Positions 24,115 to 34,608 are shown, numbered from the stretch's first letter. The stretch: DNA of 64,000 bases from JACVRW01 sp034664125 (GCA_034664125.1 JAXDIG010000007.1:62001-126000), one strand, 5' to 3'. Numbers and translations: made by a program. The notes: a model not told the origin generated them from the sequence alone.

Positions 24115-25061
24115 AGCGAGTCGAGCGCCAGCAGCGCCGCCCCCAGCATCCCGGACTCGTCGCCGAACGCGGCCGGCACGATGGAAACCATCTCGCGCGC
24201 CGGCGGCAGCGCCCGCTCGGCCACCACCTCGCGCGCGGGGCCGAGCAGGAGCTCCCCCGCGGCGATCGCCCCGCCGCCGATCACGATCAGCTCCGGGTTG
24301 AAGACGTTGACCACACCCACCAGCCCGTAGCCGAGCCGCCGGCCGATCTGTGCCAGGACGGAAACCGCCGCCTCGTCGCCCGCGTGGGCCAGCTCGGTCA
24401 CGATCCCCCCGGTGATCTCCTGGTCGGCCGCCAGGCGGCGCCCGAGTGCCGACTCCGGCCGCGCCGCGGCCGCCGCCCGGCCCTCGCGCCCGATCGTGGA
24501 GCCCGACGCCATCACCTCGAGGCACCCGCGACCGGGGCAGGCGCCCTGGCAGTCCGGCCCGTGCAGGTCGATCACCATGTGCCCTATCTCCGCGCCCAGC
24601 CCGCGCGCGCCCCTGTAGATCCGCCCGTCCAGCAGCAAGCCGCTGCCGATACCGGTCCCGAGCGCCACGAGAACCGCGTGGGAAGCCCCCCGCGCGGCGC
24701 CGAAGCGCCACTCCGCGAGCAGCGCGGCGTTGGCGTCGTTGTCCACCACCACCGGCAGCCCGAGCCGCTCGCTCATGACGTCGCGGAAGCGCAGGTCGGC
24801 GAGCGGCAGGTGCGTCGACCAGCGCGACACGCCCGTCTCCCACTCCACGAGAGCCGGGATCCCGAAGCCCACCGCCGCCACGTCAGCAGACGCCGCGCGC
24901 ACCTCCTCGACCGACTCCAAGATGATGTCGATCGTCTCCGCGCGGTCCGCTCCACGCCAGGTCCGATGCACCCTGTGATGGACCACCAGGCCGTCGTCGA
25001 CCACACCGCCGAGGAGCTTCGTGCCTCCGGCATCAATCCCGATCACTCGCCTGGGCGGCAT
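24111..25061 (-). CDS. ROK family sugar kinase (probable glucokinase)
   Basis: A 316-residue ROK protein without an N-terminal DNA-binding domain, so a kinase and not a repressor. The ATP phosphate loop is DAGGTK (10-15); the catalytic Asp lies in VVVDNDANAALLAEW; LGTGIGSGLLLDG follows. The ROK zinc site reads GHMVIDLHGPDCQGACPGRG with CLE next, giving the His and three Cys ligands. Glucokinase is the likeliest activity, but ROK kinases vary. It is divergent from the LCP gene with only 23 bp between starts and is coupled to rsmI downstream. Confidence 0.88.
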   Translation of the reverse strand: MPPRRVIGIDAGGTKLLGGVVDDGLVVHHRVHRTWRGADRAETIDIILESVEEVRAASADVAAVGFGIPALVEWETGVSRWSTHLPLADLRFRDVMSERLGLPVVVDNDANAALLAEWRFGAARGASHAVLVALGTGIGSGLLLDGRIYRGARGLGAEIGHMVIDLHGPDCQGACPGRGCLEVMASGSTIGREGRAAAAARPESALGRRLAADQEITGGIVTELAHAGDEAAVSVLAQIGRRLGYGLVGVVNVFNPELIVIGGGAIAAGELLLGPAREVVAERALPPAREMVSIVPAAFGDESGMLGAALLALDSL

Positions 25062-25069
25062 GGCCGGAC

Positions 25070-25077
25070 GATATACA
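25070..25077. promoter_or_regulatory. Overlapping divergent -10 elements (ROK kinase and LCP genes)
   Basis: GATATACA holds TATATC on the minus strand (8 nt before the ROK ATG) and TATACA on the plus strand (7 nt before the LCP GTG). Both genes appear to use the same TATA core, so the two promoters should exclude each other. Confidence 0.4.
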
Positions 25078-25084
25078 GAGGTCT

Positions 25085-26149
25085 GTGACCGATCAGAATC
25101 CCGGGCCTCCGGAGTACAAGGTCTACCGGGCGCGCAAGCGTCCCCTGTCGCGCGGCATGGACCTGGACGCCCTGAGGCGCAGGGTCGGTCGCGTCACCGG
25201 CAGGGAACCCGAGCAGGACCGACAGCGCAAGCCGATCACCCCCGGCCGGGTGGTCAAGTGGCTCGCGCTGGCCGTGGCCGGCTGGCTGCTGCTCTCGCTG
25301 GTGCTGTTCCTGGTCAGCGCCCAGCTCCAGGAGGGCGTGTCCGACGACGCCCAGCGCACCCTCTCCAAAGGCGGCAGCATGCTCGGCGGCACCAACATCC
25401 TCGTGCTGGGCTCCGACGCGCGGACGGGCGAGTCCATCGACGAGAGCGCGAGCGGCCCGTCGCGCGCCGACACGATCATGATCGTCCACGCCGGCCTCGG
25501 CGGGGTGCGCAAGCTCTCGATCCCGCGCGACACCGAGGCCGACATCCCCGGCCACGGGAGCCGCAAGATCAACGCCGCCTATGCCCTCGGCGGACCGGCC
25601 CTGACGATCGAGACGGTCGAGAACTTCCTCGGCAACGGGCTGAAGATCAACCACCTCGTCGAGGTCGACTTCAAGGACTTCCCGGCGTTCATCGACGCGC
25701 TCGGCGGCATCACCGTCAACAACAAGAGCCGCATCTGCTCGCCGCCGTTCGACAACTTCTGGAAGGGCCTGCGATTCCGCAAGGGCGAGCTGGACCTGAA
25801 CGGGACGCGGGCGCTCGGCTATGCGCGCGTCAGGAAGAACCCGTGCGCCCCCGCCGAGGACGATCGCGCCCGGGCCGCGCGCCAGCAGGAGGTCATGCGC
25901 GCGATCGGTGCCCAGGCCAAGTCGCCGAGCACGTTCTTCCGGCTGCCCTGGGTCAGCTGGCAGGCGCCCAAGGCACTCAAGACGGATATGAAGGGCCCCT
26001 CCCTGATGGGGCTCTTCGCCGACATCGCGACCGGCAACTCGGACGAGACGGACGTGCTCCAGGGCACCTGCTGCGACCTCGAGGGCGACATCCAGGTGTC
26101 GCCCGGCACCCGGGCCGACGCGGTCGACAAGCTGCTCAACGGCGGCTAG
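25085..26149 (+). CDS. LytR-CpsA-Psr (LCP) family cell-wall polymer ligase
   Basis: A 354-residue LCP protein that would attach undecaprenyl-linked glycopolymers to peptidoglycan. A basic cytoplasmic head (1-54), one membrane helix (VVKWLALAVAGWLLLSLVLF) and an outside LCP domain follow in order. NILVLGSDARTGE, SRADTIMIVH, LSIPRDTEADIPG and KINAAYALGG supply the conserved Asp and Arg residues that bind pyrophosphate. The start is GTG. The stop overlaps the FmdB gene stop tail to tail (CTAG). Confidence 0.92.
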   Translation: MTDQNPGPPEYKVYRARKRPLSRGMDLDALRRRVGRVTGREPEQDRQRKPITPGRVVKWLALAVAGWLLLSLVLFLVSAQLQEGVSDDAQRTLSKGGSMLGGTNILVLGSDARTGESIDESASGPSRADTIMIVHAGLGGVRKLSIPRDTEADIPGHGSRKINAAYALGGPALTIETVENFLGNGLKINHLVEVDFKDFPAFIDALGGITVNNKSRICSPPFDNFWKGLRFRKGELDLNGTRALGYARVRKNPCAPAEDDRARAARQQEVMRAIGAQAKSPSTFFRLPWVSWQAPKALKTDMKGPSLMGLFADIATGNSDETDVLQGTCCDLEGDIQVSPGTRADAVDKLLNGG

Positions 26150-26484
26150 TCGGAGGAGCTGCCGGACGACTTCGAGTCCGACGACGACTTCGAATCCGAC
26201 GAGGACTTCGAGTCCGACGACGACTTCGAGTCGGATGAGGGCTTCGAGTCCGTGGAGCCGGTCTTCGACTCCGACTTCGAGCCCGACTCGGAGGACGCCC
26301 CGGCCTTCTTCTTGCCGTAGTCCGTGGTGTAGAAGCCCGAGCCCTTGAAGTGCACGGCGACCGGGTGGAAGACCCGCTGCACAGGCGCCCCGCACACCGT
26401 GCACTCGGTAACCGGATCGTCGGTCATTCGCTGAACGACCTCGAACGTATGGCCGTTCTCACAGCGGTACTCGTAAATCGGCAT
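26146..26484 (-). CDS. FmdB family zinc ribbon protein with Ser/Asp/Lys repeat tail
   Basis: A 112-residue protein. The first 50 residues are a CxxC zinc ribbon of the FmdB/putative-regulatory family (MPIYEYRCENGHTFEVVQR; C8, H12, C28, C31), ending in VAVHFKGSGFYTTDYG. The rest is a hydrophilic tail of SSSDSK repeats, coded by an 18-bp tandem repeat. The family's role is poorly known. A CIRCE-like HrcA operator abuts the start codon, with a TATACT box inside it, so it is probably a heat-shock gene with a leaderless mRNA. Confidence 0.85.
   Translation of the reverse strand: MPIYEYRCENGHTFEVVQRMTDDPVTECTVCGAPVQRVFHPVAVHFKGSGFYTTDYGKKKAGASSESGSKSESKTGSTDSKPSSDSKSSSDSKSSSDSKSSSDSKSSGSSSD
26165..26251. 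repeat. 18-bp tandem repeat in the FmdB-family gene
   Basis: About four to five units of GACTTCGAGTCCGACGAC encode (SSSDSK)n. The copies differ at single bases, so it is an old or conserved array. Confidence 0.75.
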
Positions 26485-26507
26485 GGCACTCTCAGTATAT
26501 GAGTGCC
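26485..26507. promoter_or_regulatory. CIRCE-like HrcA operator at the FmdB gene start
   Basis: GGCACTC, a 9-nt spacer (TCAGTATAT) and GAGTGCC form a perfect inverted repeat with the spacing of CIRCE (GCACTC-N9-GAGTGC). The flanking T (26484) and A (26508) pair as well. The minus-strand arm ends directly at the ATG of the FmdB gene. TATACT inside the spacer region (26494-26499) is a likely -10 element, 9 nt before the ATG. Confidence 0.75.
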
Positions 26508-26516
26508 AATCGGCGC

Positions 26517-26630
26517 TCAGCCCGGATGCGGCGGTCGCGGACGCTCCAGGTCGTCGAGCAGCGACACGCGCATGGCGTGCCAGACGATCCAGGCGGCTAT
26601 GTGCCCGATCGGGCGGAAGGCGGTGCCCAT
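26517..26630 (-). CDS. Possible 37-residue amphipathic peptide
   Basis: An ATG at 26630 opens a 37-codon frame (MGTAFRPIGHIAAWIVWHAM and onward) with a short hydrophobic helix and a Pro-rich end. It stops 9 nt before the CIRCE-like element. There is no clear ribosome-binding site or promoter. It may be chance; I list it because the 244-bp gap holds nothing else. Confidence 0.2.
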   Translation of the reverse strand: MGTAFRPIGHIAAWIVWHAMRVSLLDDLERPRPPHPG

Positions 26631-26714
26631 GCGCGGCCACGCTACCCAAGGGGTCCGACGCAAGCGGGCGGTTCCGCTCCACAGGGCCGGAATGAGCGAC
26701 TTTTTCTTGGTAGG

Positions 26715-26720
26715 TACGCT
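26715..26720 (+). promoter_or_regulatory. Predicted -10 element of glyQS
   Basis: TACGCT, 8 nt before the GTG at 26729. This favours that start over the in-frame ATG at 26747. No T-box leader is present in the gap. Confidence 0.45.
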
Positions 26721-26728
26721 GCACCGCC

Positions 26729-28066
26729 GTGACCGAGGTCGTGACCATGGACAAGATCGTTGCGCTCTGCAAGCGGCGCGGGCTGATCTTCCCTGCCTCC
26801 GAGATCTACGGCGGGATCGCCAACACGTACGACTACGGCCACTACGGCGTCCTGCTGAAGAACAACGTGGTCAGCGCTTGGTGGAAGGCGATGATCCAGG
26901 AGCGCGACGACATCGTGGCGCTCGACTCGGCGATCATCCAGCACCCGCGTACGTGGGAGGCGTCGGGCCACCTGGCCGGCTTCAGCGACCCGCTCGTGCA
27001 GTGCCTCGGCAAGTGCAAGCGGCGCTTCCGCGAGGACCACCTGCGCGAGGAGGCCGAGGCGCGCGGGGACGATCCGGACAACCTCGTGTGCCCGGTCTGC
27101 GGGGGCGAATTGACGGAGCCACGCCCTTTCAACCTCATGTTCGAGACGACGATCGGCCCGGTGAAGGAGGAGGGCTCGACGGTCTACCTGCGCCCCGAGA
27201 CGGCCCAGGGCATCTTCCTCAACTTCAAGACGACGCTCCAGTACGCGCGCAAGAAGCCGCCCTTCGGGATCGCCCAGATCGGCAAGTCCTTCCGCAACGA
27301 GATCACCCCCGGCAACTTCATCTTCCGCACGCTCGAGTTCGAGCAGATGGAGATGGAGTTCTTCGTGCCGCCCGCCGAGGCGGAGCGGTGGTACCAGCAC
27401 TGGATGGAGCAGCGCATGGAGTGGTACGTGTCGCTGGGCGTCGACCGCGACAAGCTGCGCCTACGGCCGCACACCGCGGACGAGCTGTCGCACTACAGCT
27501 CCGCCACGAGCGACATCGAGTACCTCTTCCCGATCGGCTGGTCCGAGCTCGAGGGCATCGCCAACCGCGGCGACTTCGACCTCACCCAACACGCCCAGTA
27601 CTCCGGGCAGAAGATCGAGTTCGTCGACACGGCGACCGGCGAGCGCTACGTGCCGCACGTGATCGAGCCCGCCGCCGGCCTCGGCCGCACGGTGCTGACG
27701 CTGCTCTGCGACGCCTACGACGAGGACGAGATCGGCAGTGAGCGCCGCACGGTGCTACGGCTGCAGCCGCGGATGGCGCCGATCAAGGCCGCGGTGCTGC
27801 CGCTGGTCAACAAGGACGGCCAGCCGGAGAAGGCACGCTCGATCTACGAGGAGCTGCGAACGCGCATGACCGCCGAGTACGACGCGGGCGGCTCGATCGG
27901 CAAGCGCTACCGGCGCCAGGACGAGATCGGCACCCCCTGGGGGATCACCGTCGACCACCAGACGATGGAGGACGACACGGTCACGCTGCGCGACCGGGAC
28001 ACGCTGGAGCAGGTCCGGGTGCCCGCGTCCGGGCTGGCGGACGAGCTCGCTGGCCGGCTCGACTGA
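26729..28066 (+). CDS. glyQS: Glycyl-tRNA synthetase (homodimeric, class II)
   Basis: A 445-residue alpha2-type GlyRS, the form used by actinobacteria. RRGLIFPASEIYGGIANTYD and YGHYGVLLKNN open the protein; class II motif 2 (KSFRNEITPGNFIFRTLEF) and motif 3 (GLGRTVLTLLCDAY) follow, and the anticodon-binding domain occupies about 350-445. A zinc-like insert has CLGKCKRRF and CPVCGGEL. The GTG at 26729 fits the leaderless promoter pattern; the ATG at 26747 gives the more usual MDKIVALCKRRG start, so the first six residues are uncertain. Confidence 0.95.
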   Translation: MTEVVTMDKIVALCKRRGLIFPASEIYGGIANTYDYGHYGVLLKNNVVSAWWKAMIQERDDIVALDSAIIQHPRTWEASGHLAGFSDPLVQCLGKCKRRFREDHLREEAEARGDDPDNLVCPVCGGELTEPRPFNLMFETTIGPVKEEGSTVYLRPETAQGIFLNFKTTLQYARKKPPFGIAQIGKSFRNEITPGNFIFRTLEFEQMEMEFFVPPAEAERWYQHWMEQRMEWYVSLGVDRDKLRLRPHTADELSHYSSATSDIEYLFPIGWSELEGIANRGDFDLTQHAQYSGQKIEFVDTATGERYVPHVIEPAAGLGRTVLTLLCDAYDEDEIGSERRTVLRLQPRMAPIKAAVLPLVNKDGQPEKARSIYEELRTRMTAEYDAGGSIGKRYRRQDEIGTPWGITVDHQTMEDDTVTLRDRDTLEQVRVPASGLADELAGRLD

Positions 28067-28076
28067 GGCGCACCGG

Positions 28077-28490
28077 CTAGCGCCGTCCCAGGCGCTCCAG
28101 CTCCGCCCAGATCTTCGGCTCGGACTCGGCCAGCTGCTCGTCGGTCCAGCGCCAGCGGGCACCGTCCACCATCTCGGTGCGCCCATCCGCGAGGTGGTCC
28201 TGGACACGGGACACGCGCAGCTCGACCGCCACCACGGTGTCCGCCACCTCGAGCTGCTCGGCCACCACTTCCGCCAGCCCGTATGCCGTGAACGCCAGTC
28301 CCTTGCCCATCACCAGCAGCGCCGCCCGCTCGTCCTCGCGCAGGCGGCGCAGCATCTCGCGCTCGCGACCGAGCGAGAACAGGACCCGGTCATCGGCTGC
28401 GCGCACAGCCGTGGAGATCGGTATCGCGTGCGGGCCGGTCGCGCACAGCACCGCCGGCGTCCCGCGCTCCCACTCGGGCAGGCCCGCCAT
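28077..28490 (-). CDS. Pyridoxamine 5'-phosphate oxidase-like (FMN/split-barrel) protein
   Basis: A 137-residue split-barrel protein (VLCATGPHAIPISTAVRAADDRVLFSLG) of the PNPOx-like flavin-binding superfamily. Many such actinobacterial proteins use F420 or FMN, or bind haem. The catalytic type cannot be told from this sequence. The ATG at 28490 is chosen because it follows the TetR stop by 7 bp and starts the conserved fold. It is probably co-transcribed with, and a target of, the TetR regulator. Confidence 0.75.
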   Translation of the reverse strand: MAGLPEWERGTPAVLCATGPHAIPISTAVRAADDRVLFSLGREREMLRRLREDERAALLVMGKGLAFTAYGLAEVVAEQLEVADTVVAVELRVSRVQDHLADGRTEMVDGARWRWTDEQLAESEPKIWAELERLGRR

Positions 28491-28497
28491 GGCGGGC

Positions 28498-29112
28498 TCA
28501 GTCGTCCGCGCCGAGCAGGCGGCGCGCGATCCGCACGCCGAGCTCGAAGGCGGCCTCGCGATCCCACTCCGGATCGGAGAGCACCTGAATGCCGAAGCCG
28601 TCGCCGAGGGCGAACAGCATGGACGCCACAGAGTCCGGGTCGGCCTCGAGCCGCACGACTCCCTCGCGCTCCTTGGCGCGCAGCGAGTCGGCCAGGTCGG
28701 CGCGCCAGCGGCGATAGAGCTCCGCCAGCTCGGCCCGGATGTCCTCGGAGTGGCGCGAGGCCGACAGCAGCTCATAGATGACGGCGGGGCTGTCCGGCTC
28801 GCCCTCGATGAACTCCTCGAGCCCCAGGACGAGCGCCGCGATGATCTCGTCGGCTGTGGTGGCGCTGGCGATCCGCTCGCCCATGCCCGCGATGCGCACC
28901 TCGCAGTCGTGGCGGACGACCTCGACGAGCAGCTGCTCCTTGGAGCCGAAGTAGTAGTGCAGCAGCCCGCGCGACACGCCGGCCTCGCGAGCGACGAGAT
29001 CGAAGGTCGACCCGGCCGCCCCGCGCGTGCCCACGCTCGTCCGCATGGCCTCGATGATCCGCTGGGCCTTTTCGCCCTCGAGCCGCTTGGGAGCGGCGAC
29101 AGAAGCAGCCAT
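28498..29112 (-). CDS. TetR/AcrR family transcriptional regulator
   Basis: A 204-residue regulator with the N-terminal TetR helix-turn-helix (STFDLVAREAGVSRGLLHYYFGSKEQLL, split over residues 35-62). The ligand-binding domain resembles the BetI/TetR_C_6 group (EVVRHDCEVRIAGM and SVASMLFALGDGFGIQVL). ATG start with TAAGAT 7 nt upstream. A perfect 16-bp palindrome sits right behind that -10 element, so it should repress its own operon with the downstream PNPOx-like gene. Ligand unknown. Confidence 0.9.
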   Translation of the reverse strand: MAASVAAPKRLEGEKAQRIIEAMRTSVGTRGAAGSTFDLVAREAGVSRGLLHYYFGSKEQLLVEVVRHDCEVRIAGMGERIASATTADEIIAALVLGLEEFIEGEPDSPAVIYELLSASRHSEDIRAELAELYRRWRADLADSLRAKEREGVVRLEADPDSVASMLFALGDGFGIQVLSDPEWDREAAFELGVRIARRLLGADD

Positions 29113-29119
29113 GGGCGCG

Positions 29120-29125
29120 ATCTTA
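29120..29125 (-). promoter_or_regulatory. Predicted -10 element of the tetR operon
   Basis: TAAGAT on the minus strand, 7 nt before the TetR ATG, with no ribosome-binding site. Confidence 0.45.
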
Positions 29126-29126
29126 G

Positions 29127-29142
29127 CTGGCTGGCCAGCCAG
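29127..29142. promoter_or_regulatory. 16-bp palindrome, probable TetR operator
   Basis: CTGGCTGGCCAGCCAG is a perfect palindrome placed 14 bp upstream of the TetR start codon, directly next to the predicted -10 element. Position and symmetry fit an autoregulatory operator. Confidence 0.7.
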
Positions 29143-29182
29143 AGGACGCCAGGGGCGAATCGCCCGACAGGCTACCGCGAGC

Positions 29183-29371
29183 TCAGCAGCAGCGCGCCCG
29201 CGGATTCTCGTCGCGGTCCCGCATCCGCCAGCGCTCGAAGTCGCGCCGGCTCATCACCGGCTCATCGGCGTGCTCGCGGCGCCGGTGCTCGACGTAGCGG
29301 TCGTACGCGGTTTCGCCCGCGACTTCGCGCAGGTAGCCCAGGACCCCGCGGGCGGCCGTCCGCAGCTCCAT
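29183..29371 (-). CDS. YbdD/YjiX family small protein
   Basis: Sixty-two residues: LGYLREVAGETAYDRYVEH, then HADEPVMSRRDFERWRMRD and a terminal ENPRARCC. This is the YbdD/YjiX family, small cytosolic partners found with CstA/BtsT transporters. Its ATG follows the cstA stop directly, with no gap, so expression is surely coupled. The paired C-terminal cysteines are a family feature. Confidence 0.88.
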   Translation of the reverse strand: MELRTAARGVLGYLREVAGETAYDRYVEHRRREHADEPVMSRRDFERWRMRDRDENPRARCC

Positions 29372-31576
29372 CTAGCCGCCCCCCACGCCGGTGGGTTCGC
29401 GCCGCGCTCCGTTGCCGCCGTTCCCGGCGGCGGCCGCCCCGGCCAGCCGCTCGCGCTCGGCACCGAACACGAACAGGCCCGACGGCGCGACCAGGTGAGA
29501 CGGCTCCGGCGGCGTCTCGGTCAGCTGCACCGGGCGACCGCCGCGAATCGTCCTCGCCCAGACGCGCGCCGCGTCGGCGATCACCACGATGATCAGCACC
29601 GCGAAGAACGCGGCGAGCACGCCGTCCACGGTCGAGTTGGTCACGATCTGGTGCATGTCGTCGACGCTCTTCGCCGGCGGCAGCACCTTGCCCGCGTCGA
29701 CCGCGTCCTGGAACGTGTCCCGCTGCGCGAAGAAGCCCAGCTTGGGGTTGTCCGAGAACACCTTCTGCCAGCTGGCCGTCAACGTCACGACGACGTCCCA
29801 CGCCAGCGGCACAGCCGTCACCCAGGCCCACTTGAGCTTCCCCGACTTGATCAGGATCGTCGTGGCGACCGTCAACGCCACCGCCGCCAGCAGCTGGTTC
29901 GCGATGCCGAACAGCGGGAACAGCTGGTTGATGCCGCCGAGCGGATCGGTGGCGCCGGTGTAGAGGAAGTAGCCCCAGGCGGCCACCACGACGGCGCTCG
30001 TGGCCCACAGCCCGGGCTTCCAGGACACGCGGCCGATCGGCTTCCAGACGTTGCCGAGCGTGTCCTGGAGCATGAAGCGCCCGACCCGAGTGCCCGCGTC
30101 CACCGTCGTGAGGATGAACAGGGCCTCGAACATGATCGCGAAGTGGTACCAGAAGGCCTTCATGCCATTTCCACCAATTACGCCGGAGAAGATCTCCGAC
30201 ATCCCGACCGCCAGAGTCGGCGCTCCGCCGGTGCGCGCGACGAGCGTCTCCTCGTGCACGGCGGACGCCGCCGACGAGAGCTGGCCTGGGGTGACCGTGA
30301 AGCCGAAGTCGCGCACCGCGGCCGACGCCGACTGCACCGTGTCCCCCAGCACGCCCGCCGGCGCGTTCATCGCGAAGTAGAGGCCCGGATCGAGGATCGA
30401 CGCGGCCGTGATCGCCATGACCGCGACGAACGACTCCATCAGCATGGCCCCGTAGCCGATCGTGCGGACCTGCGACTCCTTCTCGACCATCTTCGGCGTC
30501 GTGCCCGACGCGATCAGCGAGTGGAATCCGGACAGCGCGCCGCAGGCGATGATGATGAACACGAACGGGAACAGCGACCCGGCGAATACCGGGCCCTGGC
30601 CGTTCGAGGCGAAGTCGGTGAAGCGCTGGTTCTCCAGTACCGGCAGCGTGACCAGGATGCCGATCGCCAGCAGCCCGATGACCCCGATCTTCATGAAGGT
30701 CGACAGGTAGTCGCGCGGGGCCAGCAGCATCCAGACCGGCAGCACCGAGGCGGCGAACCCGTACACGATCAGGCAGAACGTGAGCGTCTCGGGCGAGAGC
30801 GTGAAGAAGTCGGCCAGCGCGCCATCGGACTCCTGCACCCAGCCGCCCGCGACGATCGCGAGGATCAGGAGGGCCACGCCGATCACGGTCGTCTCCAGCA
30901 CGCGGCCCGGCCGCAATACGCGCATGTAAAAGCCCATCAGCAACGCGATCGGGATCGTCATCGCGATCGAGAACGTGCCCCAGGGCGACTGCGCGAGTGC
31001 CTGCACGACAACCAACGCAAGCACCGCCAGCAGGATGATCATGATCGAGAAGACGGCGATCAGCGCGGCCACGCCGCCCACCGGGCCGATCTCGTCACGC
31101 GCCATCTGCCCGAGGCTCTTGCCGTCGCGGCGCATGGAGAAGAACAGGATCATCATGTCCTGCACGGCGCCGGCGAAGATCACGCCGACGATGATCCAAA
31201 TGGTTCCCGGGAGGAAGCCCATCTGGGCGGCGAGCACCGGCCCCACCAGGGGACCGGCGCCGGCGATGGCGGCGAAGTGGTGACCGAACACGACGCGGCG
31301 GTCGGTCGGCTGAAAGTCGTGGCCGTTGTCGAGGCGCTCGGCGGGCGTGGCGCGCTTGTCGTCCACGCCCAGCACCTTGTTGGCGATGAAGCGGGCGTAG
31401 AAGCGGTACGCGATCGCATACGAGCACAGCGCCGCGAACAGCAGCCAGACGGCGTTGATCCGCTCGCCCCGCGCGAGGGCCAGGATCCCCCATGCCACCG
31501 CGCCGAGCAGGGCCACCCCCGTCCAGATCACGATGCTGCGTACGCGAACCGGGCGGCCCCTCATGTTGATGCTCAT
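29372..31576 (-). CDS. cstA: CstA family carbon starvation transporter
   Basis: A 734-residue polytopic membrane protein of normal CstA length. The N-terminal CstA domain has FHSLIASGTTPKMVEKE, HHFAAIAGAGPLVGPVLAAQMG and GFLPGTIWIIVG; a C-terminal CstA_5TM part follows the GGINQLFPLFGIANQLLAA block. The family imports pyruvate or peptides during nutrient limitation. ATG start with a strong GAGGGGGAGA ribosome-binding site, in contrast with its leaderless neighbours. It is followed at once by its YbdD partner. Confidence 0.94.
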   Translation of the reverse strand: MSINMRGRPVRVRSIVIWTGVALLGAVAWGILALARGERINAVWLLFAALCSYAIAYRFYARFIANKVLGVDDKRATPAERLDNGHDFQPTDRRVVFGHHFAAIAGAGPLVGPVLAAQMGFLPGTIWIIVGVIFAGAVQDMMILFFSMRRDGKSLGQMARDEIGPVGGVAALIAVFSIMIILLAVLALVVVQALAQSPWGTFSIAMTIPIALLMGFYMRVLRPGRVLETTVIGVALLILAIVAGGWVQESDGALADFFTLSPETLTFCLIVYGFAASVLPVWMLLAPRDYLSTFMKIGVIGLLAIGILVTLPVLENQRFTDFASNGQGPVFAGSLFPFVFIIIACGALSGFHSLIASGTTPKMVEKESQVRTIGYGAMLMESFVAVMAITAASILDPGLYFAMNAPAGVLGDTVQSASAAVRDFGFTVTPGQLSSAASAVHEETLVARTGGAPTLAVGMSEIFSGVIGGNGMKAFWYHFAIMFEALFILTTVDAGTRVGRFMLQDTLGNVWKPIGRVSWKPGLWATSAVVVAAWGYFLYTGATDPLGGINQLFPLFGIANQLLAAVALTVATTILIKSGKLKWAWVTAVPLAWDVVVTLTASWQKVFSDNPKLGFFAQRDTFQDAVDAGKVLPPAKSVDDMHQIVTNSTVDGVLAAFFAVLIIVVIADAARVWARTIRGGRPVQLTETPPEPSHLVAPSGLFVFGAERERLAGAAAAGNGGNGARREPTGVGGG

Positions 31577-31635
31577 CTGCTCTCCCCCTCGGATAGCTGA
31601 CGCGGCGTTACCCGGTACAGGGCGACCTCACACGA

Positions 31636-31660
31636 AAAAGGGCGCCCCGCGGGGCGCCCT
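31636..31660 (-). terminator. Rho-independent terminator after the 157-residue membrane protein gene
   Basis: A perfect palindromic stem AGGGCGCCC / GGGCGCCCT with CGCG loop is followed on the minus strand by TTTTTCG. It lies 27 bp past the stop at 31687 and separates that gene from cstA. Confidence 0.88.
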
Positions 31661-31686
31661 CTCTCATAAGCGATTCGCGTGCGCGA

Positions 31687-32160
31687 CTAGCTGGCGCTCA
31701 CCGGCTCGCTTTCGGTGGTCGTCGAGCTGGAGTTCGACTCGGGCGTGGTGCTGGCCGTGTACTCGAACTCCTCCTCGGCGCCGAACAGCCCGTCGAGCAC
31801 CTTCTTGCGCAGGCCCTCGCTCAGCGCGAGGGCGAGCCCCGCTCCGACGAGCCCCAACACAAGCAGGCGGCCCTTGCGCCGCTTGCGCTTCTTCTGCCCG
31901 CGCAGCGAGTCCCCCGCCTCCTTCAGCGAGGCAGCGGCGTCCTTCAACTCCCGCTGCACCTTCTTGTCGTCGAAGGCCTTGGCAGGGCCCTTGCCGTTCA
32001 CGCGCCCATACGCCTTCTTCGCCGAAACGAAGGCGTTGCGCAGGTTGTCGCGCAGCTCCTGGTCTTCGACCAGGCGCTGTACGTACTCATTCGAGCGGAC
32101 CGCCTTGCCGGCGGCATACGCTCCGGCGCCGGCCTTTGCGGCCTTTTTCTTTGCTGCCAT
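31687..32160 (-). CDS. Small basic membrane-associated protein
   Basis: 157 residues: an Ala/Lys-rich head (MAAKKKAAKAGAGAYAAGKA), an alpha-helical central part (NEYVQRLVEDQELRDNLRN and DKKVQRELKDAAASLKEAG), a cluster KKRKRRKGR, one hydrophobic helix (LLVLGLVGAGLALALSEG) and a Ser/Thr/Glu-rich end. The ATG at 32160 has a clear GAGGAG ribosome-binding site; a longer in-frame start runs into the lon end and is rejected. It stands alone between the lon and cstA terminators. Not recognised. Confidence 0.7.
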   Translation of the reverse strand: MAAKKKAAKAGAGAYAAGKAVRSNEYVQRLVEDQELRDNLRNAFVSAKKAYGRVNGKGPAKAFDDKKVQRELKDAAASLKEAGDSLRGQKKRKRRKGRLLVLGLVGAGLALALSEGLRKKVLDGLFGAEEEFEYTASTTPESNSSSTTTESEPVSAS

Positions 32161-32216
32161 TGCTCTCCTCGGGTCCGCTTGGTCGGGACACTTTACCCAG
32201 ACGCGCCTGGCGCGAA

Positions 32217-32230
32217 CAAGAAACCCCCGC

Positions 32231-32240
<10 letters not shown>
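32217..32240 (-). terminator. Terminator of lon, with the stop codon in its loop
   Basis: On the minus strand CCCGC-TGA-GCGGG is followed by GGTTTCTTG. The three loop bases are the TGA stop codon of lon, so the hairpin forms across the gene end. Confidence 0.7.

Positions 32241-34608
<2,368 letters not shown>

Noticed and set aside
26508..26728. Possible T-box riboswitch before glyQS
   Set aside because: No specifier loop or TGGNACC antiterminator sequence could be found; the TACGCT box close to the start argues for a short leader.
29027..31600. An 857-codon plus-strand frame opposite cstA
   Set aside because: Antisense shadow of a clear transporter; no protein-like composition.
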